Shown here piece after piece: positions 1-7,701 of a DNA stretch of 27,519 nt. Where the stretch lies: assembly GCA_964607755.1 (NCBI GenBank), contig CAZSMC010000058.1:1-27519 (forward strand), read 5' to 3'. Each line of letters begins with the position of its first letter. Within the stretch, counting starts at the first letter, position 1. The position numbers and the translations under genes were made by a program. The stretch comes from CAZSMC01 sp964607755. GTDB taxonomy: Bacteria; Zhuqueibacterota; Zhuqueibacteria; Residuimicrobiales; Krinioviventaceae. Below the pieces are notes generated by a model that saw only the letters and a program-made list of their open reading frames with translations, was not told the origin of the DNA and did not search any database.

Positions 1-2
1 GA

Positions 3-141
3 ACACAGATAAAACGGATAAAACAGATGTGCACGGATTATAGATTTTTTTATCATTCGATTCTTAATTGTAAGACAAAATGTACTAAAACATAGAAAAA
101 TCCAAATCTGTGAACATCCGTTTCATCCGCCACATCCGTGT
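3..141. repeat. Imperfect ~48-bp inverted repeat element
   Basis: The left arm (about 3-50) and the right arm (about 94-141) are imperfect reverse complements: reading the right arm on the minus strand gives ACACGGATG...GGATGAAACGGATG...CACAGAT, matching ACACAGAT...GGATAAAACAGATG...CACGGAT on the left. The two arms are separated by about 43 bp of AT-rich DNA. Within each arm the word CGGAT/AGAT recurs roughly every 10-14 bp. No ORF is convincing inside it. It lies just downstream of the last gene of the minus-strand run, so a transcript would fold into a long hairpin that could act as a 3' end. The arm sequence looks like a dispersed intergenic repeat family, but copy number cannot be judged from this window. 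Confidence 0.75.
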
Positions 142-184
142 CCCTTCCGAAGGGTAAAATCTTCCCGGGATTTCAATTGAGATT

Positions 185-1093
185 TCAAGCGAGCGCTTTT
201 TTGATTTCTTCTCTGGTCGGAGCTGAAGGTTGCGCGCCCAATTTTGTCACAGACAGGGCCGCTGCTGTGTTGGCGAATGACACAGCTTCACGGAGTGGCA
301 TTTTTTCTGCCATAGCCACAGCTAGCGCGCCATTGAACACATCGCCTGCGGCTGTCGCATCTACAGCTTTGACAGAAAGGGTCGGTACCATGCCGCTGAA
401 CTCTTTGCTCGACACGTAAACACCTTTCGCTCCCATAGTGACCATCACTGTGTTGACACCTTTTTTATGCAAAACATCAGCAGCCTGGCTTGCTGTGGTT
501 TCATCATTAACAGCAACTTTAGTTAATATTTCTGCTTCGGATTCGTTGGGCGTGAGCACAGTCACATTGGCCAGTAATTTGTCGGGCAGGGGTTGAGCCG
601 GTGCCGGATTGAGAATAATGCTGACGCCGTGAGCCCTGGCAACCTCGGCAGCCGCGTTCACTGTTTCCAACGGAATTTCGAGTTGCATAACAAGAATGTC
701 CGAGTCGGCAATAACTGATTCTGCATTTTTAATATCTGCAGGAGACAAATTCGCATTGGCGCCTGAAGCAACGGCAATACTGTTCTCGCCGTCTTCAGCC
801 ACAAATATTTCCGCCACCCCGGAGGGGGCATGTGGATCTTTGACCACATAATCGATGTTGAGATTATCTTTTTTAAAACCCTCAAGAGCCTTGTCGCCAA
901 ACATATCCATGCCCACCCGCGCTACAAAAGTCACGCTGCCACCAGCCCGTGCAGCAGTCACGGCTTGATTTGCGCCTTTGCCGCCTGCAGCGGTGGAAAA
1001 CTCACCGCCAATAATCGTCTCACCCGGTTTTGGAATCCTGGGAACCTTGACGATCATATCTGTATTCGAACTTCCTACAACAACAATGTTCAT
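185..1093 (-). CDS. rbsK: Ribokinase (PfkB family), copy 1
   Basis: A 302-residue PfkB carbohydrate kinase, the normal length for ribokinase, expected to phosphorylate D-ribose at O5 with ATP in the cytoplasm. It opens with the NxVVVGSSNTD type start and has the sugar-site motif GGKGANQAVTAARAGG at about residues 37-52. The C-terminal PfkB signature VDATAAGDVFNGALA carries the catalytic Asp in AAGD, as E. coli RbsK does. An NPAPA motif is at about 162-166 and a TPNESEAE motif at about 181-188. The ATG has a weak AAAGG about ten bases upstream. It is the last gene of the minus-strand run and is separated from the permease gene before it by a strong terminator-like hairpin, so it may depend on read-through or its own promoter. 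A different PfkB substrate, such as deoxyribose or a nucleoside, cannot be excluded. Confidence 0.9.
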   Translation of the reverse strand: MNIVVVGSSNTDMIVKVPRIPKPGETIIGGEFSTAAGGKGANQAVTAARAGGSVTFVARVGMDMFGDKALEGFKKDNLNIDYVVKDPHAPSGVAEIFVAEDGENSIAVASGANANLSPADIKNAESVIADSDILVMQLEIPLETVNAAAEVARAHGVSIILNPAPAQPLPDKLLANVTVLTPNESEAEILTKVAVNDETTASQAADVLHKKGVNTVMVTMGAKGVYVSSKEFSGMVPTLSVKAVDATAAGDVFNGALAVAMAEKMPLREAVSFANTAAALSVTKLGAQPSAPTREEIKKALA

Positions 1094-1132
1094 AACAATT
1101 CGCCTTTACGTTCGTTTTGAAATCCAAAATTT

Positions 1133-1185
1133 GTTTAAAAACAAGTTACCGGACATCTTTGGAATTTCACATAATGTCCGGTAAC
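1133..1185 (-). terminator. Rho-independent terminator after permease gene
   Basis: GTTACCGGACAT (1145-1156) and ATGTCCGGTAAC (1174-1185) form a perfect 12-bp stem with a 17-base loop. On the minus strand the stem is followed by TTGTTTTTAAAC, a U-rich tail. It begins 9 bp after the stop of the permease gene at 1194 and lies between that gene and the terminal ribokinase gene, so it could fully or partly uncouple the two. Confidence 0.75.
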
Positions 1186-1193
1186 ACATCAGA

Positions 1194-2198
1194 TCATGCC
1201 ACTCGTGCCCAGATAATCAGTCCAAGGCCGAGGGCAAAAAAGAGAAACATCAATGTAATCAGGGGCGTCGTGCCTTTGGGTGCGTTTTTAAACTCTTTCC
1301 AGATAAACACACCCCACAGGGCAGCGATCATTGTTGCTCCCTGGCCCAGCCCGTACGAAATGGCAAAACCAGCAGCACCGGCAGCAATAATGCTAAAAGA
1401 CATGCCCAGGCTCCAGATCACACCGCCAAGGATTCCGATGAGATGCAATCGTGGATTACCCTTTTGAAAATAATCGCCGTATGGAACAGGTTCCCCTGCC
1501 ACCGGCTTTCGCATTAATATGGTATTGAATATGAAATTGGATAACAAGAGACCAACAGAAAAAACGACCACAGCAGTATATGGCGTCAATTTACCAGCGA
1601 CAGGATTGACAAAATTCGTAGACATGGATGCAGCGACAAACCGGTAGAAAAAGCCCATGGCAACACCAGCTATGATGGAAAAAAGCAATCCCTTTGTCGT
1701 TGACTTTTGCTCATCCGTTGGCAGTTTTCCGTAGGCAATGGCGTCCAGGACAATAGCGGTGACCACAGCAGCCACGCCAATAAACAGGACAACTGGATTG
1801 CCCACAGGCGCGCCAATGTAATTTGTTACCACCCCGATAGCCAGCGCCAAACCGATGCCAACCGGAAAAGCCACAGCCATACCGGCAATGTCGATAGCGA
1901 CCACGAGCAAAATATTGGCAAAATTGAAAACAACACCGCCTAAAAACGCAGAACCTAATGCGCTTCCGCCTGCCTGCGCTAAATCGGGCAGAAAAGAACG
2001 TCCGGCACTGCCGAAACTGCCCATCGTGAATGCCAGAACAAGCGAAAGTAGCAGCACACCGAGGGCATAATCCCAATAAAAAAGCTGGAACCGCCATTCT
2101 TTGCTGGCCAGTTTTTGTGTATTCGCCCACGATCCCCAACAGAGCATCGTAACAAAACACATCACCACAGCTAACGAATACGACTGCACAACAACCAT
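1194..2198 (-). CDS. DMT-superfamily sugar permease (GRP/ureide-permease-like)
   Basis: A 334-residue polytopic inner-membrane protein with about ten hydrophobic segments and small-residue-rich helices typical of the drug/metabolite transporter superfamily. The N-terminus (YSLAVVMCFVTMLCWGSWAN) resembles the group of bacterial proteins annotated as GRP sugar transporters or ureide-permease-like. In Bacteroides, permeases of this general kind sit beside ribokinases and ADP-ribosylglycohydrolases in ribose-utilisation loci, so ribose or a nucleoside is the likely cargo; that is inference from context. The start has a strong GGAGGA five bases upstream, and the gene lies 18 bp after the ADP-ribosylglycohydrolase gene at 2217, so the two are probably cotranscribed. 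It differs clearly from the other permease at 10813, so they are not recent duplicates. Confidence 0.8.
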   Translation of the reverse strand: MVVVQSYSLAVVMCFVTMLCWGSWANTQKLASKEWRFQLFYWDYALGVLLLSLVLAFTMGSFGSAGRSFLPDLAQAGGSALGSAFLGGVVFNFANILLVVAIDIAGMAVAFPVGIGLALAIGVVTNYIGAPVGNPVVLFIGVAAVVTAIVLDAIAYGKLPTDEQKSTTKGLLFSIIAGVAMGFFYRFVAASMSTNFVNPVAGKLTPYTAVVVFSVGLLLSNFIFNTILMRKPVAGEPVPYGDYFQKGNPRLHLIGILGGVIWSLGMSFSIIAAGAAGFAISYGLGQGATMIAALWGVFIWKEFKNAPKGTTPLITLMFLFFALGLGLIIWARVA

Positions 2199-2216
2199 AA
2201 TATCCTCCTCATCGAT

Positions 2217-3734
2217 TTAGTATTTCGGATTTGCCGGCTTGTCATCATAAATCACAGCATCATTCAGATGAACCAGCACATTTTCAGTCGGGTTTTTCAC
2301 TTTAAGATGGACCGTGTGTTTGCCTTTGGGTAATTGATATTTCCAGAACGGCGTATTTTTGCGTTTGACATAATTGGTTGGGAGTTTCGATGTTTCAACC
2401 AGTTCACCATCGATGTACATTTCCACCTCCAGTTCCACATCGTCGCCTTGCTTTTTCTCTACATGGCCGGTGCATGCAAAGCCAATGCCTTCAAATTCAA
2501 AAGACGCTTCGTTCATAAATGTCTTATCCAGGCGTTGACGTTTTACCGGATAATGACCTTCAAATCCTACTTCCAGCCGGACAGGTTTGGGCTGTTGCAC
2601 GGCAATGGTTACATTGTCGCCTTTTACTGAGCCGCCGTTCCGCTTGATCAACTCCAGTGCATGGCTCATGGAATAATCATACGCATCTTTGAGCGATATG
2701 GTAGTGTATTTGAAATCACGGTCTTCGACCCGGTCAATGCCTTGTTTCCAGAAATCCGGGATATTATCATAACCCAGCATACATCCGAGAATACCGCCGG
2801 AACTGGCAGGATTACAATCCGAGTCATCGCCGGCGCGGGTGCTAATCGATATGGTTTTGCCAAAGTCGCCATCGCCGTAAAGCAAACCGAGCAGAATCCA
2901 TGCAGCGTTGATTTTTGCATCGATATTGAACGTGGTAAAAACACCACCAGGACAGCCAACATCTTCGCCCCATTTTTCCTCGGTTTTAAACCAGGTCATT
3001 TTCCAGTTATCCGGATATTCTTTCGACCATTTAATCACGTCTTGCATGCACTGATAAAATTCACTCTTTTGGGGAATCGTTTTCAGCGCTTCAGTGACAA
3101 CGTAATCAACGTCATCGGACACAAAAGCCAGCGCATACATGGCACCGACATAAACGCCGCCGTACCAGCCATCGCCATAATTCATAATATGGCCGATCTT
3201 GTCGGAAATTTCACAGGACGTGTTCACCATGCCGGGACTCATCAGGCCGGAAAAATCCGCTTCAATCTGATAGTCAATGTCTTCTGAGTGGGGATTGTAC
3301 AGCCAGTGGCCGGATTTTGGCGGCATGATGCCGCGCAAAATGTTGTAGCGGGCTGCCATATTTGCATGCCATAACGAATATTCGGCATTGGCGAATGCTT
3401 TGGCAAACTCTTCTGCCGGGGCATCCAGTCCCTTGTCCTCGAACACCTGCACAAACGTCAAGTCCATGTAGATATCATCGTACAGACCGGGAGAGTTATC
3501 ATAGAACCATTCCATCAAGTCTTCATTCCACTCAATAGGTGTGTAATCGTGAATAAAGGTGCTGCGCCAGTCGAATTCCGTGGGACCCCCAAATGTACAG
3601 CCAATAAGCTGACCGGCCCATCCGCCCATAATTTTTTGGCGTAATTCATCTTTGGTGAGTGTTACGGATTTGGCACTGACAAAAGTAGACAAGAATACAA
3701 CAACGAGAAAAAAGGTAAAAAACAGCTTTTTCAT
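2217..3734 (-). CDS. Secreted ADP-ribosylglycohydrolase-family protein A
   Basis: A 505-residue protein with a Sec signal peptide (residues 1-21, cleavage likely after VSA). Residues about 27-370 are an ADP-ribosylglycohydrolase (DraG/ARH) fold: GGWAGQLIGCTFGGP near the start, YDDIYMD at 85-91 and AGDDSDCN at 301-308 match the two metal-binding signatures of the family, which hydrolyses N- or O-glycosidic bonds to ribose through a di-metal site. Residues about 385-505 form a separate beta-rich domain with the words FEFEGIGFACTGH and MYIDGELVET, shared with paralogue C at 6047 and probably a carbohydrate-binding-like module. It is likely periplasmic or exported further. The start is set by AAGGAG seven bases upstream. 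In this locus it would liberate ribose from ADP-ribose, nucleotides or another riboside; the actual glycoside is unknown. Confidence 0.85.
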   Translation of the reverse strand: MKKLFFTFFLVVVFLSTFVSAKSVTLTKDELRQKIMGGWAGQLIGCTFGGPTEFDWRSTFIHDYTPIEWNEDLMEWFYDNSPGLYDDIYMDLTFVQVFEDKGLDAPAEEFAKAFANAEYSLWHANMAARYNILRGIMPPKSGHWLYNPHSEDIDYQIEADFSGLMSPGMVNTSCEISDKIGHIMNYGDGWYGGVYVGAMYALAFVSDDVDYVVTEALKTIPQKSEFYQCMQDVIKWSKEYPDNWKMTWFKTEEKWGEDVGCPGGVFTTFNIDAKINAAWILLGLLYGDGDFGKTISISTRAGDDSDCNPASSGGILGCMLGYDNIPDFWKQGIDRVEDRDFKYTTISLKDAYDYSMSHALELIKRNGGSVKGDNVTIAVQQPKPVRLEVGFEGHYPVKRQRLDKTFMNEASFEFEGIGFACTGHVEKKQGDDVELEVEMYIDGELVETSKLPTNYVKRKNTPFWKYQLPKGKHTVHLKVKNPTENVLVHLNDAVIYDDKPANPKY

Positions 3735-4029
3735 GGGAAACTCCTTTTAAAAAAGTCCAACGGTTAATTTAAATGAATTATTTATTTTATGAAATAAAAA
3801 AAGTTGAATTGACATGTTTGTTTGCAGGGAATTACATGCCAAGAATAACGAAACAAGTGAAATAAGCCTTTTTGATAAATTCATTTTATGCACGTTTTAT
3901 CTCTATCTTTTTCTCGTTAGATTTATTTATTTGAACCGGGAGCTCTCATATTTTGTCTCACGCAAGAACTCCCGGTTCAGGGAGAGAGAGAAGAGCCGAT
4001 ATGGTGATTTTTAGAGCAATTTATTTCAT
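3735..4029. other. 295-bp intergenic gap with an 11-bp inverted repeat
   Basis: No gene is seen. The gap separates two ADP-ribosylglycohydrolase-family genes on the minus strand. GAACCGGGAG (3933-3942) and CTCCCGGTTC (3969-3978) form a 10-11 bp stem with a 26-base loop. Neither side has a proper U tract, so it is more likely an RNA-stability hairpin, a repeat or an operator than a terminator. An AT-rich stretch (3770-3800) precedes the gene at 3734 and may hold its promoter, but I cannot point to a convincing -10/-35 pair. Confidence 0.5.
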
Positions 4030-6033
4030 TTAATGCATCACGTTCTTTAATTTCTCATAATCAGGCAAAGATTGATGCACACTCAATTCTGCAATCGAAG
4101 TAAAAAAAGAGGGTGAATCATGCCAGTGAGAGGCATGACCGGCTTTGCCGATCATTCGAATAGCTGATGTCCGTACCGGCTCAAACGCTAATAAATAGCT
4201 GGCAAAATGCGGTTTATTAAATGGTCCGTCACCGCTAACAAGTTCCGGATAGATAACCATATCTTCGACAGGCGCCCAGATACCCTCATTATTTAAATAC
4301 TCGACATCTAGCGTAGAGAACCATCCGCCGCTCTCTTCCATTGCTCCAGTATTGAAATTAAGCGCGCCAATTGTCAGAACATCATTCCACTCATAGCCGT
4401 AATAATCTGTTTTAGGCTCGTGGCGACCGTCAATACTGTAAAACGTGGACCTGGCACCGAACCGGATTCCATCGCGAATTGCCTCCACATCATTTGCATA
4501 TAACGAATATGGGGCAGAAAGCCACATGGCATCCCGGGTTTTTATGTGCGTGCGTTTAACATTTGCCAGAATTCGTTCAGCAGATTTGGCTAAATTTTTA
4601 CCAAGAACAGTGAATAGGAATTGCCGGCGCGCCGAGTCCTTACCATCACTCACTTTAATCGTTACCACAAAAACACCCGGCCTGGTCGCTTTGCCGAAAA
4701 TGCTTCCATCTTTGAACTCCAGTCCGTCCGGCAGTTGACCGCTGGTTATCGTCCAGCTCAGCGGGCGCACGCCGCCTGAGACATGAATATCATACTTTAC
4801 TTCTTTATCCACCTCGATATAAGGAACCTGCGCTTTCGGAAGTTCAAAGGGAGCTGAAAAATCAGCGTCTTTGTTGATGTAATAATACCATTCACCCTTT
4901 TCTTGTATTTTTTTTCCTCCATGATTCAGAATAATGGTCTCAGCTTGCTGTACCATTCTTTGAGCTGTTTCTTTCAAACTGGCATCAGGGAGATCATGTC
5001 GGGATACATTTTTATAAAAATCATTGAACGGCTCCTCCCATGTTGAAATCGGATAGAGCAGCTCCTGCGGAATGCCGTCGATACCAACAGTAATAGCAAG
5101 CAATCCTGACATGGTCGCCGCCTGATTATCGGCATCAAAACCAATGGCACAAGCCAGATCAAGTGTCTTTTGGAAATCACCCTGTCCATATAACAAGGCA
5201 AGAATTCCGCACGCCCCATTGAGATTGGCATTCCAGATGGTCCTGGTGTTTTCTGGCTCATTGTGATAATATGTCTCAGCCATTTCCTTCCGCGCTGCCT
5301 GCCAGTCATGCGGATATTTTTGATAAAGCGCTTTCATATCCTGAACCGTTCTGGCAAACCGGCTGTCATTGGGCAAGGCTTGAATACCAATGTTGATGAG
5401 TTTATTGATATCCGATTCAAAAAAAGCCGCGGCATACATGGCACCGTAATGGATCGTCGGCTCCACACCCCATCCGTCATTGGTGATCCGCGCTGCCCAC
5501 TCGGATTTATCGGCCGCATAATCTATCATGCCCGGAGCGGTAACCGCCCAAATTTCATTGACAAGTTGGGGATCAATTTGAAACCAGTGTGGATTATAAA
5601 GTTGCATACCGGTCAGGGGCGGTGTGATGCCATAATGCATCGCGCCTAATGCCGCCCGGTTTGCCAGCCAGACTCGATCTCGAACATGGTAGAGCCAGAA
5701 TTCCACAAGCTCATTGTATGCTGGTTCTGGACTGTATTTTTCCATCGCAAGTAAATACATGTATTCGAAATCAGTATCATCATCAGAAAATGCACCGTTG
5801 ATGCTCTTGAGACGATCGATATTTTCGCTGTATCCATAAGGAAAATGTTCAGGCCCGGGTTCTTCAATATAGGCGTTCTCGTGAGGAAGACCATAGATGT
5901 TACCGATGATCTGCCCCAGCCAGGAAGCATATATTTTGTCTTTTAACTCGTTAGCAGAGATTTTTAGTCTGCGTTCATCTCCGCAATGAGCAAAAAGAAG
6001 AACCATCAAAACGAAACAGCCAAGCTTTTTCAT
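4030..6033 (-). CDS. ADP-ribosylglycohydrolase-family lipoprotein B with Ig and discoidin-like domains
   Basis: I place the start at 6033 (667 residues). An ATG there follows AGGAAAG and gives a lipoprotein signal with lipobox LLFAHC (Cys17); upstream in-frame starts would overlap the preceding gene. Residues about 26-400 are an ADP-ribosylglycohydrolase domain. The first metal motif is intact and Asp-rich (SDDDTD, 83-88), but the second is GFDADN (298-303) rather than the usual GGDTDxN-like form of the paralogues. Residues about 440-510 look like a putative-Ig (He_PIG) domain: PLSWTITSGQLPDGLEF...GVFVVTIKVSDG. The remaining ~150 residues resemble a discoidin/F5-8-like binding domain. It is probably anchored to the outer membrane and acts on an extracellular or periplasmic riboside. 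It begins 13 bp after paralogue C and is probably translated from the same mRNA. Confidence 0.82.
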   Translation of the reverse strand: MKKLGCFVLMVLLFAHCGDERRLKISANELKDKIYASWLGQIIGNIYGLPHENAYIEEPGPEHFPYGYSENIDRLKSINGAFSDDDTDFEYMYLLAMEKYSPEPAYNELVEFWLYHVRDRVWLANRAALGAMHYGITPPLTGMQLYNPHWFQIDPQLVNEIWAVTAPGMIDYAADKSEWAARITNDGWGVEPTIHYGAMYAAAFFESDINKLINIGIQALPNDSRFARTVQDMKALYQKYPHDWQAARKEMAETYYHNEPENTRTIWNANLNGACGILALLYGQGDFQKTLDLACAIGFDADNQAATMSGLLAITVGIDGIPQELLYPISTWEEPFNDFYKNVSRHDLPDASLKETAQRMVQQAETIILNHGGKKIQEKGEWYYYINKDADFSAPFELPKAQVPYIEVDKEVKYDIHVSGGVRPLSWTITSGQLPDGLEFKDGSIFGKATRPGVFVVTIKVSDGKDSARRQFLFTVLGKNLAKSAERILANVKRTHIKTRDAMWLSAPYSLYANDVEAIRDGIRFGARSTFYSIDGRHEPKTDYYGYEWNDVLTIGALNFNTGAMEESGGWFSTLDVEYLNNEGIWAPVEDMVIYPELVSGDGPFNKPHFASYLLAFEPVRTSAIRMIGKAGHASHWHDSPSFFTSIAELSVHQSLPDYEKLKNVMH

Positions 6034-6046
6034 CTTTCCTGTCTTT

Positions 6047-7621
6047 TTATTTTTCTCCATAAACCACGGCACCGTCAATTGTAATTTTAGTATCCTCAGC
6101 TTTGGGATTTTTCTCACCTTTAACAACCACACGAAGTTCATGCTCATCATCCGGTAATGAGAGATTATGGTACAGATATGCCATGGGATATCCGCTATTG
6201 TTTACCCAATAATAGGCATCGATTGTGCGATCCAGGTCACCATCGATATAAATATCTGCTTTGCCGTGATCCTTGTTCCATTCACCCGTTAACAACACAC
6301 CGGTTCCTTTAAAGCGAAATAATGCTTCGGCGCCTCTTTCCCGCGCTGTTCTTTTTGTTACCGTCGATTGCTCAACAAAATTTTCAACTTTGGATGTCTT
6401 CCAGTCGCCTTTCCATGTCCATGCATCATCTGAGGTCTGAGATTTGTACGATGCTTTTACATTGGGAAAAGACACTTCAAGTTTTGCCGGTGCTTTGGGC
6501 TTTTGGATTGCAACCTGCGCCACCCCATCATTTACCTTGCCGCCATTTTGCTGAATCAATTTTTTAGCATAATCAAGGGTGTTATCAACAACCTTGTTGA
6601 AAGAATAATTTGTGAAAATAAACTGTGAATCAGCGATGGCAGGAATACCGCCTTTCCATTTTTCCGGAATACTCGAATAACCGTCCCGAACGCCGAGCAC
6701 AGCAGCGGCATTGGAAGGATTACAATCTGAATCCTGACCGCAACGGATGGAGATCTCCATGGTTTTGCCAAAATCACCGTCTCCATATAGCAAACCCATC
6801 ACAATATAGGCACCGTTTAATTTTGCATCAATGTTAAACGGATTCAAAGGAACACTGACGTCTGAATCACCCCATCTGTCCTGTAATTCCTGCCATGCGG
6901 CCCGCCAGTCATCCGGATATTTATGGTGCAAATCAATCGTATGCTGAATGCACTGAGCATACTCGCTCTCGGCCGGAATAGTTTTCAAAGCATGGTTCAC
7001 AATTTTATCTATATCCTTTTCGAAAAAAGCTTTTGCATAAAGGCCGCACACAAACATACCGCCGTAAACACCGTCGCCATAGTTCATGATATGTCCGATT
7101 TTATCGCATAAATCATTGGCGGTCTGTGGCATTCCCGGACACATAAAACCGATATAATCGGCTTCAATTTGGAAGTCGATGGCATCAGCCCACAAATTAT
7201 ATTTTGGATGACCTGACATGGGTGGCATGATACCGTCAAAATAATTTTTTCGAGCCGTTACATTTGCACACCAGAGAGGATATCCCGCATTGGCAAAGGA
7301 TTCTGCAAACTTTTCTGCCGGGGCGTCCATGCCGTGTTCATCCATAGTCATCATAAAACTCATTTGCACGTACAGATCATCTTGCTCCAGGGCATTGTTG
7401 ATTTGACCCTTTTCCCACAATAGCTCTTCATCATAGGTCGTTCCTCTTGCCTTGAATTCAGTCGGATAGCCATAGGTCACACCGATCATTTTACCAGCCC
7501 AGCCGCCAGCAATTTTATCTTTTAACTCCTCAATTTGAATAGTCTTTACTTCTTTTTTTGCACATGTCATAAACAACAGAGCAATGGCCATCAGCATAAT
7601 GGCTGTGACAATTTTTTTCAT
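6047..7621 (-). CDS. ADP-ribosylglycohydrolase-family lipoprotein C
   Basis: A 524-residue lipoprotein precursor (lipobox LFMTC, Cys20). Residues about 30-370 form the ADP-ribosylglycohydrolase fold, with GGWAGKMIGVTYGYP near the start, the metal-site words QDDLY (80-84) and RCGQDSDCN (293-301), and the shared segments IMPPMSGHPKYN and GHIMNYGDGVYGGMFV. It is close to paralogue A over the whole length, including the C-terminal beta domain (FRFKGTGVLLTGE, DIYIDGDLD), so A and C are likely a duplication while B has diverged. The start has AAGGAGG six bases upstream. It is the first of the three hydrolases to be transcribed, 80 bp after the TIM-barrel gene. The predicted role is hydrolysis of a ribosyl glycoside at the cell envelope; the substrate is unproven. 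Confidence 0.85.
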   Translation of the reverse strand: MKKIVTAIMLMAIALLFMTCAKKEVKTIQIEELKDKIAGGWAGKMIGVTYGYPTEFKARGTTYDEELLWEKGQINNALEQDDLYVQMSFMMTMDEHGMDAPAEKFAESFANAGYPLWCANVTARKNYFDGIMPPMSGHPKYNLWADAIDFQIEADYIGFMCPGMPQTANDLCDKIGHIMNYGDGVYGGMFVCGLYAKAFFEKDIDKIVNHALKTIPAESEYAQCIQHTIDLHHKYPDDWRAAWQELQDRWGDSDVSVPLNPFNIDAKLNGAYIVMGLLYGDGDFGKTMEISIRCGQDSDCNPSNAAAVLGVRDGYSSIPEKWKGGIPAIADSQFIFTNYSFNKVVDNTLDYAKKLIQQNGGKVNDGVAQVAIQKPKAPAKLEVSFPNVKASYKSQTSDDAWTWKGDWKTSKVENFVEQSTVTKRTARERGAEALFRFKGTGVLLTGEWNKDHGKADIYIDGDLDRTIDAYYWVNNSGYPMAYLYHNLSLPDDEHELRVVVKGEKNPKAEDTKITIDGAVVYGEK

Positions 7622-7701
7622 TTTATCCTCCTTACACTTAAATAAACCGGCTTCATGGCGTTATTATCGATAATCCAGAACATAGACATCAACTTTGGAT
7701 A

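Noticed and set aside
2661..3287. 208-codon open frame on the plus strand
   Set aside because: It lies entirely antisense to the ADP-ribosylglycohydrolase gene at 2217-3734, which has clear family motifs; there is no ribosome site and no recognisable protein.
3933..3978. Hairpin read as an intrinsic terminator
   Set aside because: The 26-base loop is long and neither strand has a U tract directly after the stem.
6034..6150. Longer N-terminus for ADP-ribosylglycohydrolase paralogue B starting upstream of 6033
   Set aside because: It would overlap the end of the preceding gene by about 100 bp, and it hides the lipoprotein signal that starts at 6033 after AGGAAAG.
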